From NCBI GenBank assembly GCA_028692395.1, contig JAQUXP010000002.1, positions 62,001 through 126,000 of the forward strand: a stretch of 64,000 bases of DNA. The letters are read 5' to 3'. Shown one piece after another: positions 39,640 to 48,790 of this stretch; the stretch's first letter is position 1, and each line of letters opens with the position of its first letter. The notes under the pieces are model-generated. The model made no database searches. It had not been told where the DNA came from and saw nothing but the letters and a program-made list of their open reading frames with translations. This stretch comes from Lachnospiraceae bacterium (lineage in GTDB: Bacteria > Bacillota > Clostridia > Lachnospirales > Lachnospiraceae). The position numbers and the translations under genes were made by a program.

Positions 39640-39777
39640 ATGAACCGAATACTCGGTTTTCTGATTTTCTGGGTTGGCATTGGAATATTGATCGGAATAT
39701 TTTTGCCAAATGAATTTTGCGCTGTATTGCTTGCTGCGTCTTTGCTTCTGATTGGATACAATCTGTTTTGCTGCTAG
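39640..39777 (+). CDS. small membrane protein (45 aa), not in supplied ORF track
   Basis: Reads MNRILGFLIFWVGIGILIGIFLPNEFCAVLLAASLLLIGYNLFCC*, starts 4 nt after the GerW stop with upstream gcaggag. Confidence 0.6.
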   Translation: MNRILGFLIFWVGIGILIGIFLPNEFCAVLLAASLLLIGYNLFCC

Positions 39778-39853
39778 TGTGCAAAGATTCTGGCTTTGGA
39801 GCATTCGGATGTGCTTTGACAGGTGTCTAATTAGATAAAAAAAGAAAGTAAAA

Positions 39854-39901
39854 AGAGATATAAAAAAGTCATCCTCGAAAGGATGACTTTTTTATATCTC
39901 T
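39854..39901. terminator. bidirectional terminator between small ORF and rpmB
   Basis: Perfect 21-bp inverted repeat agagatataaaaaagtcatcc-tcgaaa-ggatgacttttttatatctct with T runs on both strands. Confidence 0.9.
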
Positions 39902-40085
39902 ATGCTCTTTCTACTTTGCCTGATCTTAAGCAAGAAGTACAAACATACATTTTCTGAGGATTACCGTTAACCTTAACCTTTACAGATTTAACATTGGATT
40001 TCCACATTTTGTTTGATCTTCTATGTGAATGACTTACATTGTTTCCGAAATGAGCAGCTTTTTCACAAATAGCACATTTTGCCAT
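39900..40085 (-). CDS. rpmB: 50S ribosomal protein L28
   Basis: MAKCAICEKAAHFGNNVSHSHRRSNKMWKSNVKSVKVKVNG. Confidence 0.95.
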   Translation of the reverse strand: MAKCAICEKAAHFGNNVSHSHRRSNKMWKSNVKSVKVKVNGNPQKMYVCTSCLRSGKVERA

Positions 40086-40284
40086 GACTTGCACCTCCTT
40101 GACCGTACAATTTGAGCCTAAATACTTTTTGGCTCACAACATATGTTATTTTAACAGAAATAGTTTTCTTTTGCAAGCATAAAAAATAAATTTTACAAGG
40201 TTTTTCATTTTCTTATTTCATTTTACAGAAAAATCGGTTATACTAAGAGAATAAATATATTAGAAATTGGAGGTATCGTAAGCC

Positions 40285-40641
40285 ATGAAAGGTCGTATGA
40301 ATACGGGATTGGGAGAAGTAGTAATTAATCCGGATGTCATCGCCACTTACGCAGGAAGCGTTGCGGTAGAGTGTTTCGGTATCGTCGGTATGGCTGCCGT
40401 TAATATGAAGGACGGTCTGGTCAAACTTTTGCGAAAAGACAATTTAAGACACGGAATTATGGTTTCCATTGAAGACAATAAGATTTCTCTGGAATTTCAT
40501 GTAATTGTATCGTATGGAGTAAGTATTTCGGCTGTGACGGATAATTTAATCAGTAATGTAAAGTATAAAGTCGAAGAATTCACCGGTATGGAGATAGATA
40601 ATATTCTAATCCTGGTGGAGGGAGTACGTGTAATTGATTGA
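40285..40641 (+). CDS. Asp23/Gls24 family envelope stress response protein
   Basis: GEVVINPDVIATYAGSVAVECFGIVGMA. Confidence 0.92.
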   Translation: MKGRMNTGLGEVVINPDVIATYAGSVAVECFGIVGMAAVNMKDGLVKLLRKDNLRHGIMVSIEDNKISLEFHVIVSYGVSISAVTDNLISNVKYKVEEFTGMEIDNILILVEGVRVID

Positions 40642-40661
40642 TTTTAAGGAGGAAGCTTGTT

Positions 40662-42320
40662 GTGGCTACAGATAAGATTAATGCCGAATTACTGGCAAAG
40701 ATGTTTTTGGCAGGAGCTAAGAATCTGGAAGTAAAGAAAGAATGGATTAACGAACTGAATGTTTTCCCGGTACCGGATGGTGATACAGGAACTAATATGA
40801 CGATGACAATTATGTCAGCTGTCAGAGAAGTCAACAGCCTTGAAAAACTGAATATGCATGATCTTGCAAAAGCGATTTCATCCGGTTCACTTCGTGGAGC
40901 CAGAGGTAATTCAGGAGTTATCCTGTCTCAGCTGCTTCGTGGATTTACAAAGGGCGTCAGAGAATATGAGGAAGTAGATGCCAAAATCATTGCCGCTGCG
41001 TTTGAAAAAGCAGTGGAAACTGCTTATAAGGCAGTTATGAAACCCAAAGAGGGTACGATTCTTACAGTAGCCAAAGGGGCGGCGATGAAAGCTGATGAGC
41101 TGGCCGACGAGGCAGAGGATCTGCAGACTTTTATCGAAGACGTCATTGACTATGCAAAATATGTGCTTTCCCAGACGCCGGAGATGCTTCCGGTACTGAA
41201 GGAAGCAGGAGTTGTGGATTCCGGCGGGCAGGGTCTTGTCACGGTACTGGAAGGTGCCTATGATGCATTTGTCGGAAAAGAGATTGATCTGACTTTCGAA
41301 GCACCAAAGGGTGGAAGCGGTATTATCAAGGTTTCCAAGGAAACAGAAGCGGAGATCAAATTCGGCTATTGTACGGAATTTATCATTGTTTTGAATCAGC
41401 CCATCAGCGAGGCGGAGGAGATGTCCTTTAAGGCATTTCTAACTTCTATAGGAGACTCCATCGTACTTGTGGCAGATGATGAGATTATCAAGGTTCATGT
41501 ACATACGAATGAACCTGGAGTTGCTATCACCAAGGCTTTGACCTATGGCTCACTGACCAAGATGAAGATTGACAACATGCGGGAAGAGCATCAGGAACGG
41601 CTCTTTAAAAATGCAGAGAAGCTTGCAAAAGAGCAGTCAGCTGCAGAGAAAAAGCCGCCAAAGGCAGTTGGATTTATCGCTGTATCCATCGGAGAAGGCT
41701 TCGGAGAGATCTTCCGGGGACTTGGAGTTGATTATTTGATCGAGGGTGGTCAGACCATGAATCCAAGCACAGAGGACATGCTGAATGCAATTGAGATGGT
41801 AAATGCGGAAACCGTATTCATCTATCCGAATAATAAGAATATTATTCTTGCGGCGAATCAGGCAAAGGCCCTTTCCAAGGATAAGAATATTATCGTAATT
41901 CCCACTAAGACAGTTCCACAGGGAATTACCGCAATCATCAATTATGTTCCGGACAAATCTGCGGAAGACAACGCAGCCTTGATGCAGGAGATTATCACTA
42001 CCGTGCAAACAGCGGAGGTGACTTATGCAGTGAGGGATACGCATATTGATGATAAGGAGATTCACCAGGGAGATATTATGGGAATCGGTGATCATGGTCT
42101 GTTAAGTGTAGGTAAGGATGTGACAGAGGTTGCTTCCTGCTGTGTAGACGAGATGGTAGATGAGGATACCGAGCTGATCAGTATCTATTACGGTGAAGAC
42201 TATTCTCTGGAGGATGCAGAAAAACTGTCTGAGAAGATTCAGAGTCAGTATCCGGACTGTGATGTCGAGGTAAACTGCGGCGGGCAGCCTATCTACTACT
42301 GCATCGTATCGGTTGAGTGA
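40662..42320 (+). CDS. DAK2 domain fatty acid kinase-like protein (FakA/YloV)
   Basis: NVFPVPDGDTGTNMTMT, GARGNSGVILSQLLRGF; GTG start after aaggaggaag. Confidence 0.93.
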   Translation: MATDKINAELLAKMFLAGAKNLEVKKEWINELNVFPVPDGDTGTNMTMTIMSAVREVNSLEKLNMHDLAKAISSGSLRGARGNSGVILSQLLRGFTKGVREYEEVDAKIIAAAFEKAVETAYKAVMKPKEGTILTVAKGAAMKADELADEAEDLQTFIEDVIDYAKYVLSQTPEMLPVLKEAGVVDSGGQGLVTVLEGAYDAFVGKEIDLTFEAPKGGSGIIKVSKETEAEIKFGYCTEFIIVLNQPISEAEEMSFKAFLTSIGDSIVLVADDEIIKVHVHTNEPGVAITKALTYGSLTKMKIDNMREEHQERLFKNAEKLAKEQSAAEKKPPKAVGFIAVSIGEGFGEIFRGLGVDYLIEGGQTMNPSTEDMLNAIEMVNAETVFIYPNNKNIILAANQAKALSKDKNIIVIPTKTVPQGITAIINYVPDKSAEDNAALMQEIITTVQTAEVTYAVRDTHIDDKEIHQGDIMGIGDHGLLSVGKDVTEVASCCVDEMVDEDTELISIYYGEDYSLEDAEKLSEKIQSQYPDCDVEVNCGGQPIYYCIVSVE

Positions 42321-42321
42321 T

Positions 42322-44385
42322 ATGATAAAAGATACAGATTCTATACGCTCCTTAAAAGGGGTGGGAGAAAAAACTGAACAGTTATTTGCAAAAGTTGGTG
42401 TGGGAAATCTACAGCAACTTTTGCATTATTATCCCAGAGAATATGATGCCTATACGCAGCCCATAGCGTTATCCAATATATGTCCGGGAAAAGTGATGGC
42501 AGTAAAAACCAGACTGATGAAGGCTCCCGAGGTCCGGGGATATGGTAAGAAATGTGTCGTTACAGTGGTGCTGCTTCAAAATAACGTACGGCTGCAGCTT
42601 ACCTGGTTTAATATGCCCTTCCTTCGCAGCACCTTAAAGCGGGATGTCAGTTATGTATTTCGCGGCCTGATTCAGGAGAAGAACGGCAGACTGGTGATGG
42701 ATCAGCCGGAGCTGTTTACGGAGGCCTCTTATGCATCAGTACAGGGAAAGCTGATGCCAATCTATGCACTGACAGCCGGACTCACCAATAAGATGATTAT
42801 TAAGACCGTTTCACAGGTGCTGGAGGAGTCTCCTAAGATACCAGAGCAGCTGCCGGAGGAGCTTTGCAGGCAGTATGGGCTCATCCCTCTGTCGGAGGCG
42901 ATACAGCAGATACATTTTCCGAAAAATCAGGAACAGCTGCTCCAGGCCAGAAGAAGGCTGGTATTTGATGAATTCTTTCTTTTCCTGCTGGCGATTGCCA
43001 AAATGAAAGAAGAGCAGGGAAGCCGTATCAGCGGCTGGCAGCTAAAGGCAGTATGGCAGACCGAGGATGTGATACGTTCACTTCCCTATCAGATGACAGG
43101 AGCACAGATACGGGTCTGGAATCAGATTGAGTCAGAGTTGAAAGGGCATATCCGCATGTCACGGCTGATACAGGGAGATGTGGGAAGCGGAAAGACCATC
43201 CTGGCATTTTTAAGCATGATTATGTGTGCGGAAAACAGATGCCAGAGTGCCCTGATGGTGCCAACAGAGGTTCTGGCAAAGCAGCATTTCGAAGCGCTGT
43301 GTGCGCTGCTTGCGGCGAATGGACTGGAGGAATATGCACCTGTCCTGCTGACAGGTTCCACCTCGCAAAAAGAAAAACGAAGAATCTACGAAGAGATTTC
43401 AGAAGGTACTGTGAAGATGATCATTGGTACCCATGCACTGATTCAGGAACGTGTTGTCTATCAAAAGCTTGCTCTTGTAATCACGGACGAGCAGCACCGG
43501 TTTGGAGTAAATCAAAGAAAGAATCTTTCAGAAAAAGGCAGGGAACCTCATGTGCTGATTATGAGCGCCACTCCGATTCCCAGAACTCTGGCGATTATGC
43601 TCTATGGTGATCTGGACATCTCGGTCATCGATGAACTTCCGGCCAGACGACTTCCCATCAAAAACTGTGTGGTGGACACTTCTTATCGGAAAACCGCCTA
43701 TCGTTTTATCCGGGAACAGGTGCAGGAGGGAAGACAGGTCTATGTGATCTGTCCTATGGTGGAGGAAAGTGATTCGATTGATGCCCAGAATGTTACAGAT
43801 TATACACGAACCTTACAGGACCTGTATGGGGATGAAATCAACGTTGCCATGCTGCACGGACAGATGAAGCCTGCTGAGAAAAATGATATTATGGAACGGT
43901 TTTCCAATAATGAAATACAGATTCTTGTGTCCACCACTGTTGTGGAGGTAGGGGTCAATGTGCCAAATGCCACGGTGATGCTGATTGAGAATGCGGAACG
44001 CTTTGGCCTTGCTCAGCTTCACCAGCTGCGGGGCAGAGTAGGAAGAGGAGAACATCAGTCATACTGCATATTTATGCAGGGAGACTCAGCATCTGAAACC
44101 AGCAAAAGACTGGAAGTGCTTTCCAAATCTAATGATGGCTTTTATATTGCGGAGGAGGATCTGAAGCTTCGGGGTCCCGGGGATCTGTTCGGAATCCGGC
44201 AAAGTGGTCTTCTTGACTTTAAAATCGCAGACGTTTTTGCTGATTCCAGCATTCTTCAGGAGGCAAATGCAGCAGCAACAGAGGTTTTATCAGAGGATCC
44301 AAATCTTGTCGAAGATAAGCATGAAAGAATTCGTCAGCAGATGGAAACCTATCTGAGAAACATCACCGAGGAAATTTCTATATAA
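42322..44385 (+). CDS. recG: ATP-dependent DNA helicase RecG
   Basis: GDVGSGKTI, DEQHRFG, MSATPIPRTLA, QLRGRVGRG. Confidence 0.96.
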   Translation: MIKDTDSIRSLKGVGEKTEQLFAKVGVGNLQQLLHYYPREYDAYTQPIALSNICPGKVMAVKTRLMKAPEVRGYGKKCVVTVVLLQNNVRLQLTWFNMPFLRSTLKRDVSYVFRGLIQEKNGRLVMDQPELFTEASYASVQGKLMPIYALTAGLTNKMIIKTVSQVLEESPKIPEQLPEELCRQYGLIPLSEAIQQIHFPKNQEQLLQARRRLVFDEFFLFLLAIAKMKEEQGSRISGWQLKAVWQTEDVIRSLPYQMTGAQIRVWNQIESELKGHIRMSRLIQGDVGSGKTILAFLSMIMCAENRCQSALMVPTEVLAKQHFEALCALLAANGLEEYAPVLLTGSTSQKEKRRIYEEISEGTVKMIIGTHALIQERVVYQKLALVITDEQHRFGVNQRKNLSEKGREPHVLIMSATPIPRTLAIMLYGDLDISVIDELPARRLPIKNCVVDTSYRKTAYRFIREQVQEGRQVYVICPMVEESDSIDAQNVTDYTRTLQDLYGDEINVAMLHGQMKPAEKNDIMERFSNNEIQILVSTTVVEVGVNVPNATVMLIENAERFGLAQLHQLRGRVGRGEHQSYCIFMQGDSASETSKRLEVLSKSNDGFYIAEEDLKLRGPGDLFGIRQSGLLDFKIADVFADSSILQEANAAATEVLSEDPNLVEDKHERIRQQMETYLRNITEEISI

Positions 44386-44558
44386 AAAATGAAAGCATAA
44401 ATCATACAGTTTTTTAAATTTATGCTGTTATATTCGTGAAAACTATGTGAAATACATGAAAAAATCTGCATATACTTGAAAAAAAAAGGAAAATAATGTA
44501 TGATAGTTTTCGAACCTGATAAAAATGCTATAATACGCCAGTGTGGGAGGATTGAATT

Positions 44559-45095
44559 ATGGTAGAGAAGAAAACAACGACAGCAGCAAAGACTGCAGCG
44601 ATTGTAAAACAGGAACCGGCAAAAGTTGCTGAGGTCGCAAAGAAAGTGGAAGCGCCAAAAGCAGCACCAGTAAAAACTGTAGCAGCGCCAAAAGCAGAGC
44701 CTGTAAAGGCAGCAGAAAAGACTGCTGAAGCACAGAAGACAGAAGCTGCACCAAAAGCAGCAAATACCGAGACGAAAAAAGCAGCGCCTGCAAAAGAAAC
44801 AGTAATAACTGAGAAAAAGACAGCAGTAAAACCGGCAGTAGAGAAAAAACCTGCAAGAGCAAAAAAAGCAGCAGTAAAAAAAGAGACCGAAAAAGAAGCA
44901 GAAGCTACTGTAATCCTTCAGGTTGAAGGAAAAGAAGTACTTGCAAAGGAACTGCTTGCAAAGGCAAAAGAAGCATGGATTGCTTCCGGACATAAGGCTT
45001 CTGACTTAAAAGATATGACATTATACTTGAAACCTGAAGAAATGACAGCTTACTATGTAGCAAACGGTATTGACACCGGAAGTATTGCGTTTTAA
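44559..45095 (+). CDS. DUF6465-like protein with Lys/Ala/Pro-rich N-terminal tail
   Basis: Low-complexity K/A/P tail and compact C-terminal domain ATVILQVEGKEVLAKELLAKAKEAW...LYLKPEEMTAYYVANG. Confidence 0.7.
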   Translation: MVEKKTTTAAKTAAIVKQEPAKVAEVAKKVEAPKAAPVKTVAAPKAEPVKAAEKTAEAQKTEAAPKAANTETKKAAPAKETVITEKKTAVKPAVEKKPARAKKAAVKKETEKEAEATVILQVEGKEVLAKELLAKAKEAWIASGHKASDLKDMTLYLKPEEMTAYYVANGIDTGSIAF

Positions 45096-45182
45096 TCTGG
45101 TTTCCGTCTGAGATACATAGGTAACATGGATGTATGCTGCTGTGCATGAAATAGACAGGAACAACATGATGCTAAAAGAAGA

Positions 45183-45204
45183 GGACGGAGAATATTCTCC
45201 GTCC
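45183..45204. terminator. terminator-like perfect palindrome
   Basis: ggacggagaatattctccgtcc, 22-bp perfect palindrome followed by ctttctt, between convergent genes. Confidence 0.6.
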
Positions 45205-45240
45205 CTTTCTTAGGCATATACTTCATGTGCTAATATGACA

Positions 45241-45462
45241 TTAGTACTGACTGGATGAATTTCCGCTCATCTGACGTTCCTGAGCTTCAATCATTTTTTT
45301 GACCATATAGCCACCGACAGATCCGTTCTGCTTGGATGTGAGGTTACCATTGTATCCTTCACTGAGCGGAACGCCAAGTTCATTGGCTACTTCGTATTTA
45401 AATCGATCTAATGCTCCCTTTGCTTCAGGTACTGCTGTGGTGTTTGATGAACGACTTGCCAT
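45241..45462 (-). CDS. small acid-soluble spore protein, alpha/beta type
   Basis: ALDRFKYEVANELGVPL...GNLTSKQNGSVGGYMVKKMIE. Confidence 0.95.
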   Translation of the reverse strand: MASRSSNTTAVPEAKGALDRFKYEVANELGVPLSEGYNGNLTSKQNGSVGGYMVKKMIEAQERQMSGNSSSQY

Positions 45463-45614
45463 AGTTTCTATACCTCCTATGCTTTTGTTAGTTTTGGTGC
45501 TTTGCAGCATCGATTGATGTTACGATGTTAGTATATGTGATTGTCTGTGTTCTAAACTGGAACTTTTTGTTAAATACAATGTATTATTCATTACGCATAA
45601 ATTTCTAAAAATAA

Positions 45615-45643
45615 TTGCCATTTTTTTAGTTATTTGTTATAAT
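45615..45643 (+). promoter_or_regulatory. promoter upstream of mgsA
   Basis: TTGCCA, 17 bp, TATAAT. Confidence 0.65.
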
Positions 45644-45677
45644 AAAACTCATAATAACTGTATAAGGGGTGAACACC

Positions 45678-46079
45678 ATGAATGTAGGCATCATAGCACA
45701 TAACAGCAAGAAAACACTGATAGAGGATTTTTGTATTGCATACAAAGGGATTCTTGCAAAACACGAAGTATATGCCACTGGAACAACAGGACGGAGAATT
45801 GAAGAAGTTACCAACCTGCACGTCCATAAGTTTCTTGCAGGAAGCTTGGGTGGAGATAAACAGTTTATGGAGATGATAGAACGCGGTGACATGGATATGG
45901 TGATCTTTTTCTATAATCCACGCATGGTGGATCAAAAGGAGCCGGATGTTGGAGCTATTATCCGATGCTGTGATCAGTATACCATACCTATCGCTACGAA
46001 TATTGCTACAGCAGAATCACTGATCCTTGGTCTGGACCGAGGTGATCTTGACTGGCGTGAACAGCTTCGTGAGCATTAA
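45678..46079 (+). CDS. mgsA: methylglyoxal synthase
   Basis: MNVGIIAHNSKK, GTTGRRIEE, GSLGGDKQ, FFYNPRM, ATNIATAE. Confidence 0.95.
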   Translation: MNVGIIAHNSKKTLIEDFCIAYKGILAKHEVYATGTTGRRIEEVTNLHVHKFLAGSLGGDKQFMEMIERGDMDMVIFFYNPRMVDQKEPDVGAIIRCCDQYTIPIATNIATAESLILGLDRGDLDWREQLREH

Positions 46080-46109
46080 TACAAAGAGAGATTTTGAGGA
46101 ATTAAAGAT

Positions 46110-46676
46110 ATGAGAGTAATAGCCGGAAGCTGTAAAAGCCTTCCTTTGAAAACGATTACCGGAAATGATACAAGACCTACAACAGATCGCATCAAGGAAA
46201 CCCTTTTTAATATGCTCCAGTCGCATATCATGGGTTCTGTCTTTGTGGATCTGTTTTCCGGAAGCGGTGCCATCGGCATTGAAGCCCTGAGCCGCGGTGC
46301 AAAAAAAACATATTTTGTTGAACAGTCAAGGGATGCACTGCAGTGTATCCGTGACAATCTGAGTTTTACCGGATTACAGGAGAATGCAGTTGTGATGGCT
46401 GAGGATGCCAGAAACATCTGGAGACGTTTTCCTGAAGATCAGAAGATTGACATGATTTTTATGGATCCGCCATATGAGAAAGGACTGGAAAAGGAAGTTT
46501 TATCCATCCTTCGGAGTTGTCCCTGTATCGATGATGAGACACTGATTATTGTAGAAGCTTCTCTACAGACGGATTTTTCCTATCTGGAAGAGTGGGGATA
46601 CCATGTTATAAAAGAAAAAAAGTACAAGACAAACAAGCATCTTTTTTTGTCTTATCGTATGGAGAATAGATTATGA
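46110..46676 (+). CDS. rsmD: 16S rRNA (guanine966-N2)-methyltransferase
   Basis: [39 protein letters not shown]. Confidence 0.95.
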   Translation: MRVIAGSCKSLPLKTITGNDTRPTTDRIKETLFNMLQSHIMGSVFVDLFSGSGAIGIEALSRGAKKTYFVEQSRDALQCIRDNLSFTGLQENAVVMAEDARNIWRRFPEDQKIDMIFMDPPYEKGLEKEVLSILRSCPCIDDETLIIVEASLQTDFSYLEEWGYHVIKEKKYKTNKHLFLSYRMENRL

Positions 46677-47179
46677 GTAAAGCAGTATACCCTGGAACCT
46701 TTGACCCGGTAACCTATGGACACCTCGATGTTATTCTTCGCGCTACCCAGTTATTTGATGAAGTAATTATCGGAGTTTTGAACAATTCCTCAAAAACGCC
46801 GTTGTTTTCTGTCGAGGAACGTGTTAATATACTTAAGAAAGCAACCTCTGATATACCGGGTGTGACAGTGATGTCATTTCGTGGATTGTCAGTTGAATTT
46901 GCAAAACAATGTGGTGCAAAAGTGATTGTACGTGGCCTCAGAGCCATAACTGATTTTGAATATGAACTGCAGATGGCACAGACAAACAGAGAACTCGAAT
47001 CGGGAGTGGATACCACGTTTTTGATCACTTCTCTGCAGTATGCATATTTAAGTTCAACCACAGTCAGGGAAGTTGCTGCTTTTGATGGTGACATATCAAA
47101 ATTTGTGCCTGATTTTGTAGCAGCTGAAATTCATAAAAAACTTGCACATAATGATAAGGAGAATAATAATGAGCAGTAG
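46673..47179 (+). CDS. coaD: pantetheine-phosphate adenylyltransferase
   Basis: [37 protein letters not shown]-like SSTTVREVA. Confidence 0.97.
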   Translation: MSKAVYPGTFDPVTYGHLDVILRATQLFDEVIIGVLNNSSKTPLFSVEERVNILKKATSDIPGVTVMSFRGLSVEFAKQCGAKVIVRGLRAITDFEYELQMAQTNRELESGVDTTFLITSLQYAYLSSTTVREVAAFDGDISKFVPDFVAAEIHKKLAHNDKENNNEQ

Positions 47180-47777
47180 AATCGAGCAGATTATTGAAGA
47201 AATCGAGGAGTATGTAGAAAGCTGTCGCTATCAGCCGTTATCTACAACTAAAATTGTAGTCAACAAAGAAGAATTAGAAGAGCTGTTACGGGAACTTCGC
47301 CTGAAAACCCCAGATGAGATCAAGAGATATCAGAAGATCATCAGTAATAAAGATGCTATTCTTGCAGACGCTCAGGCAAAATCAGACAATATGATTGCAG
47401 AGACTCAGGCAAAGGTACAGGAGATGGTAACACAGAGCGAAGTGATGCAGAAAGCTTATGCTCAGGCAAATGAAACCATCAACACTGCAAACCAGCAGGC
47501 ACAGGAGATTCTTGATTCTGCTACACAGGATGCCAACAATATTCGTCTCAGTGCAATTTCCTATACGGACGATATGCTTGCAAACCTTTCCCAGATTATG
47601 AGCACCACTCTTTCTGATGCAGGTGAAAAATATAATTCCTTTATTGGTTCTCTTCAGAGCTGTTATGATGTTGTAAATAAAAATCGCAGCGAGCTGTCAC
47701 CGCAGGCCTCTCAGGCAGCATCTTCTGCTGTAGATGACCTTGAGGTTGATACTTTGTTAGAGGATGATGAAGACTAA
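47169..47777 (+). CDS. coiled-coil protein (DivIVA/ATPase-like), function unknown
   Basis: Extended Ala/Gln-rich coiled coil; conserved position after coaD. Confidence 0.7.
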   Translation: MSSRIEQIIEEIEEYVESCRYQPLSTTKIVVNKEELEELLRELRLKTPDEIKRYQKIISNKDAILADAQAKSDNMIAETQAKVQEMVTQSEVMQKAYAQANETINTANQQAQEILDSATQDANNIRLSAISYTDDMLANLSQIMSTTLSDAGEKYNSFIGSLQSCYDVVNKNRSELSPQASQAASSAVDDLEVDTLLEDDED

Positions 47778-48656
47778 GCCAAGAAGCAGAGCTATCATAG
47801 TCTGAAGGATTTTTGCAGCGATGTATCTTTTTATGGACAGACCACTTCCGCTGATGACACAATTGGTCTGCAGGATCGTACTGAGTCCGCCAAAAGCGGT
47901 ACAGCACAGCGTGATCAGCAGCTTACTCTCAGGTGAGAGTGCACTTTCTCGTACGCATGCAAGACCGCTGGTGAGTTCCAGCAGGCAGCTTCCGAGAAGC
48001 GAAAGGATAGGTAGTCTGACCGTGATTTTTCGCAGCATGGCTCCATAGATGGTGAATAAGATAATATAGCCCCCAAGCCGGGTAATCGTTTCAAATGCAT
48101 TCATTATAGAGGTGTCAAGAAGAGTTCCTTTGGAATGTTCTTCTGATACCTCTTTTTGAATTCGAGTGCATAAAACCTGGGAGCTGGTGACAGTCTTGCG
48201 TGAAGAATCCAACCCAAATCTCAACAGTAGTGCACAAAGCAGGACAGAAAGATAGAAAAGCACCAGAAAAGGAAACAGCATCTTCTGGTCCTTATAGAAT
48301 ACATAAAAGCCGATATAGGTATTGAGAAACATGGGACTGGCCTGATTGCTGCATGTCAGTAGATACTGGGCTTCCTTTTTTGAGATTTTGTTTGTTCGAA
48401 GCAGATCCGCACTGTTTTTTGCTCCCATAGGATAGCCGCAGAGAATTCCCGTAATCCATGCGTAAAGCTTATAGGCTTTCATGAATTCTGTCTGAAGCAG
48501 AATACCGGACAGAATCAAAAAAGGAAGCAGTGAGGGAAGAACCGTCTCAAACCACAGAGAAACGCCGGTACAGGAAGCCTGAAAACTATCTTTTGGAAAC
48601 AGGAATAAAAAGAGGAGAAGAGGCATATATAATATACAGAGTGTCTTTTTTGACAT
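47757..48656 (-). CDS. YlbJ-like nucleoside-recognition (Gate) sporulation membrane protein
   Basis: Polytopic; PSLLPFLILSGIL...GILCGYPMGAKNSADL...CSNQASPMFL; next to rsmD-coaD as in Bacillus ylb region. Confidence 0.8.
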   Translation of the reverse strand: MSKKTLCILYMPLLLFLFLFPKDSFQASCTGVSLWFETVLPSLLPFLILSGILLQTEFMKAYKLYAWITGILCGYPMGAKNSADLLRTNKISKKEAQYLLTCSNQASPMFLNTYIGFYVFYKDQKMLFPFLVLFYLSVLLCALLLRFGLDSSRKTVTSSQVLCTRIQKEVSEEHSKGTLLDTSIMNAFETITRLGGYIILFTIYGAMLRKITVRLPILSLLGSCLLELTSGLACVRESALSPESKLLITLCCTAFGGLSTILQTNCVISGSGLSIKRYIAAKILQTMIALLLGLVFIIL

Positions 48657-48790
48657 GGTGCAGGTCCTTTTCTTTTATCTATATGCCTTGCTTTTTCAGA
48701 ATAGTTGTGTCAAAATAGATCCAGATAAATTCGCTGATTGTTCAGCAGAAGCATGAAGAACTGTTAATCTGCTACAAGGAGATACATAAT

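Noticed and set aside
40111-40136. gagcc...ggctc hairpin upstream of rpmB
   Set aside because: Short hairpin in the L28 leader; could be regulatory but too weak to claim from one sequence.
44349-44993. 214-aa Cys/Phe-rich minus-strand ORF
   Set aside because: Complement of the Lys/Ala-rich DUF6465-like gene; composition is the artefact of reading AAA/GCA codons in antisense.
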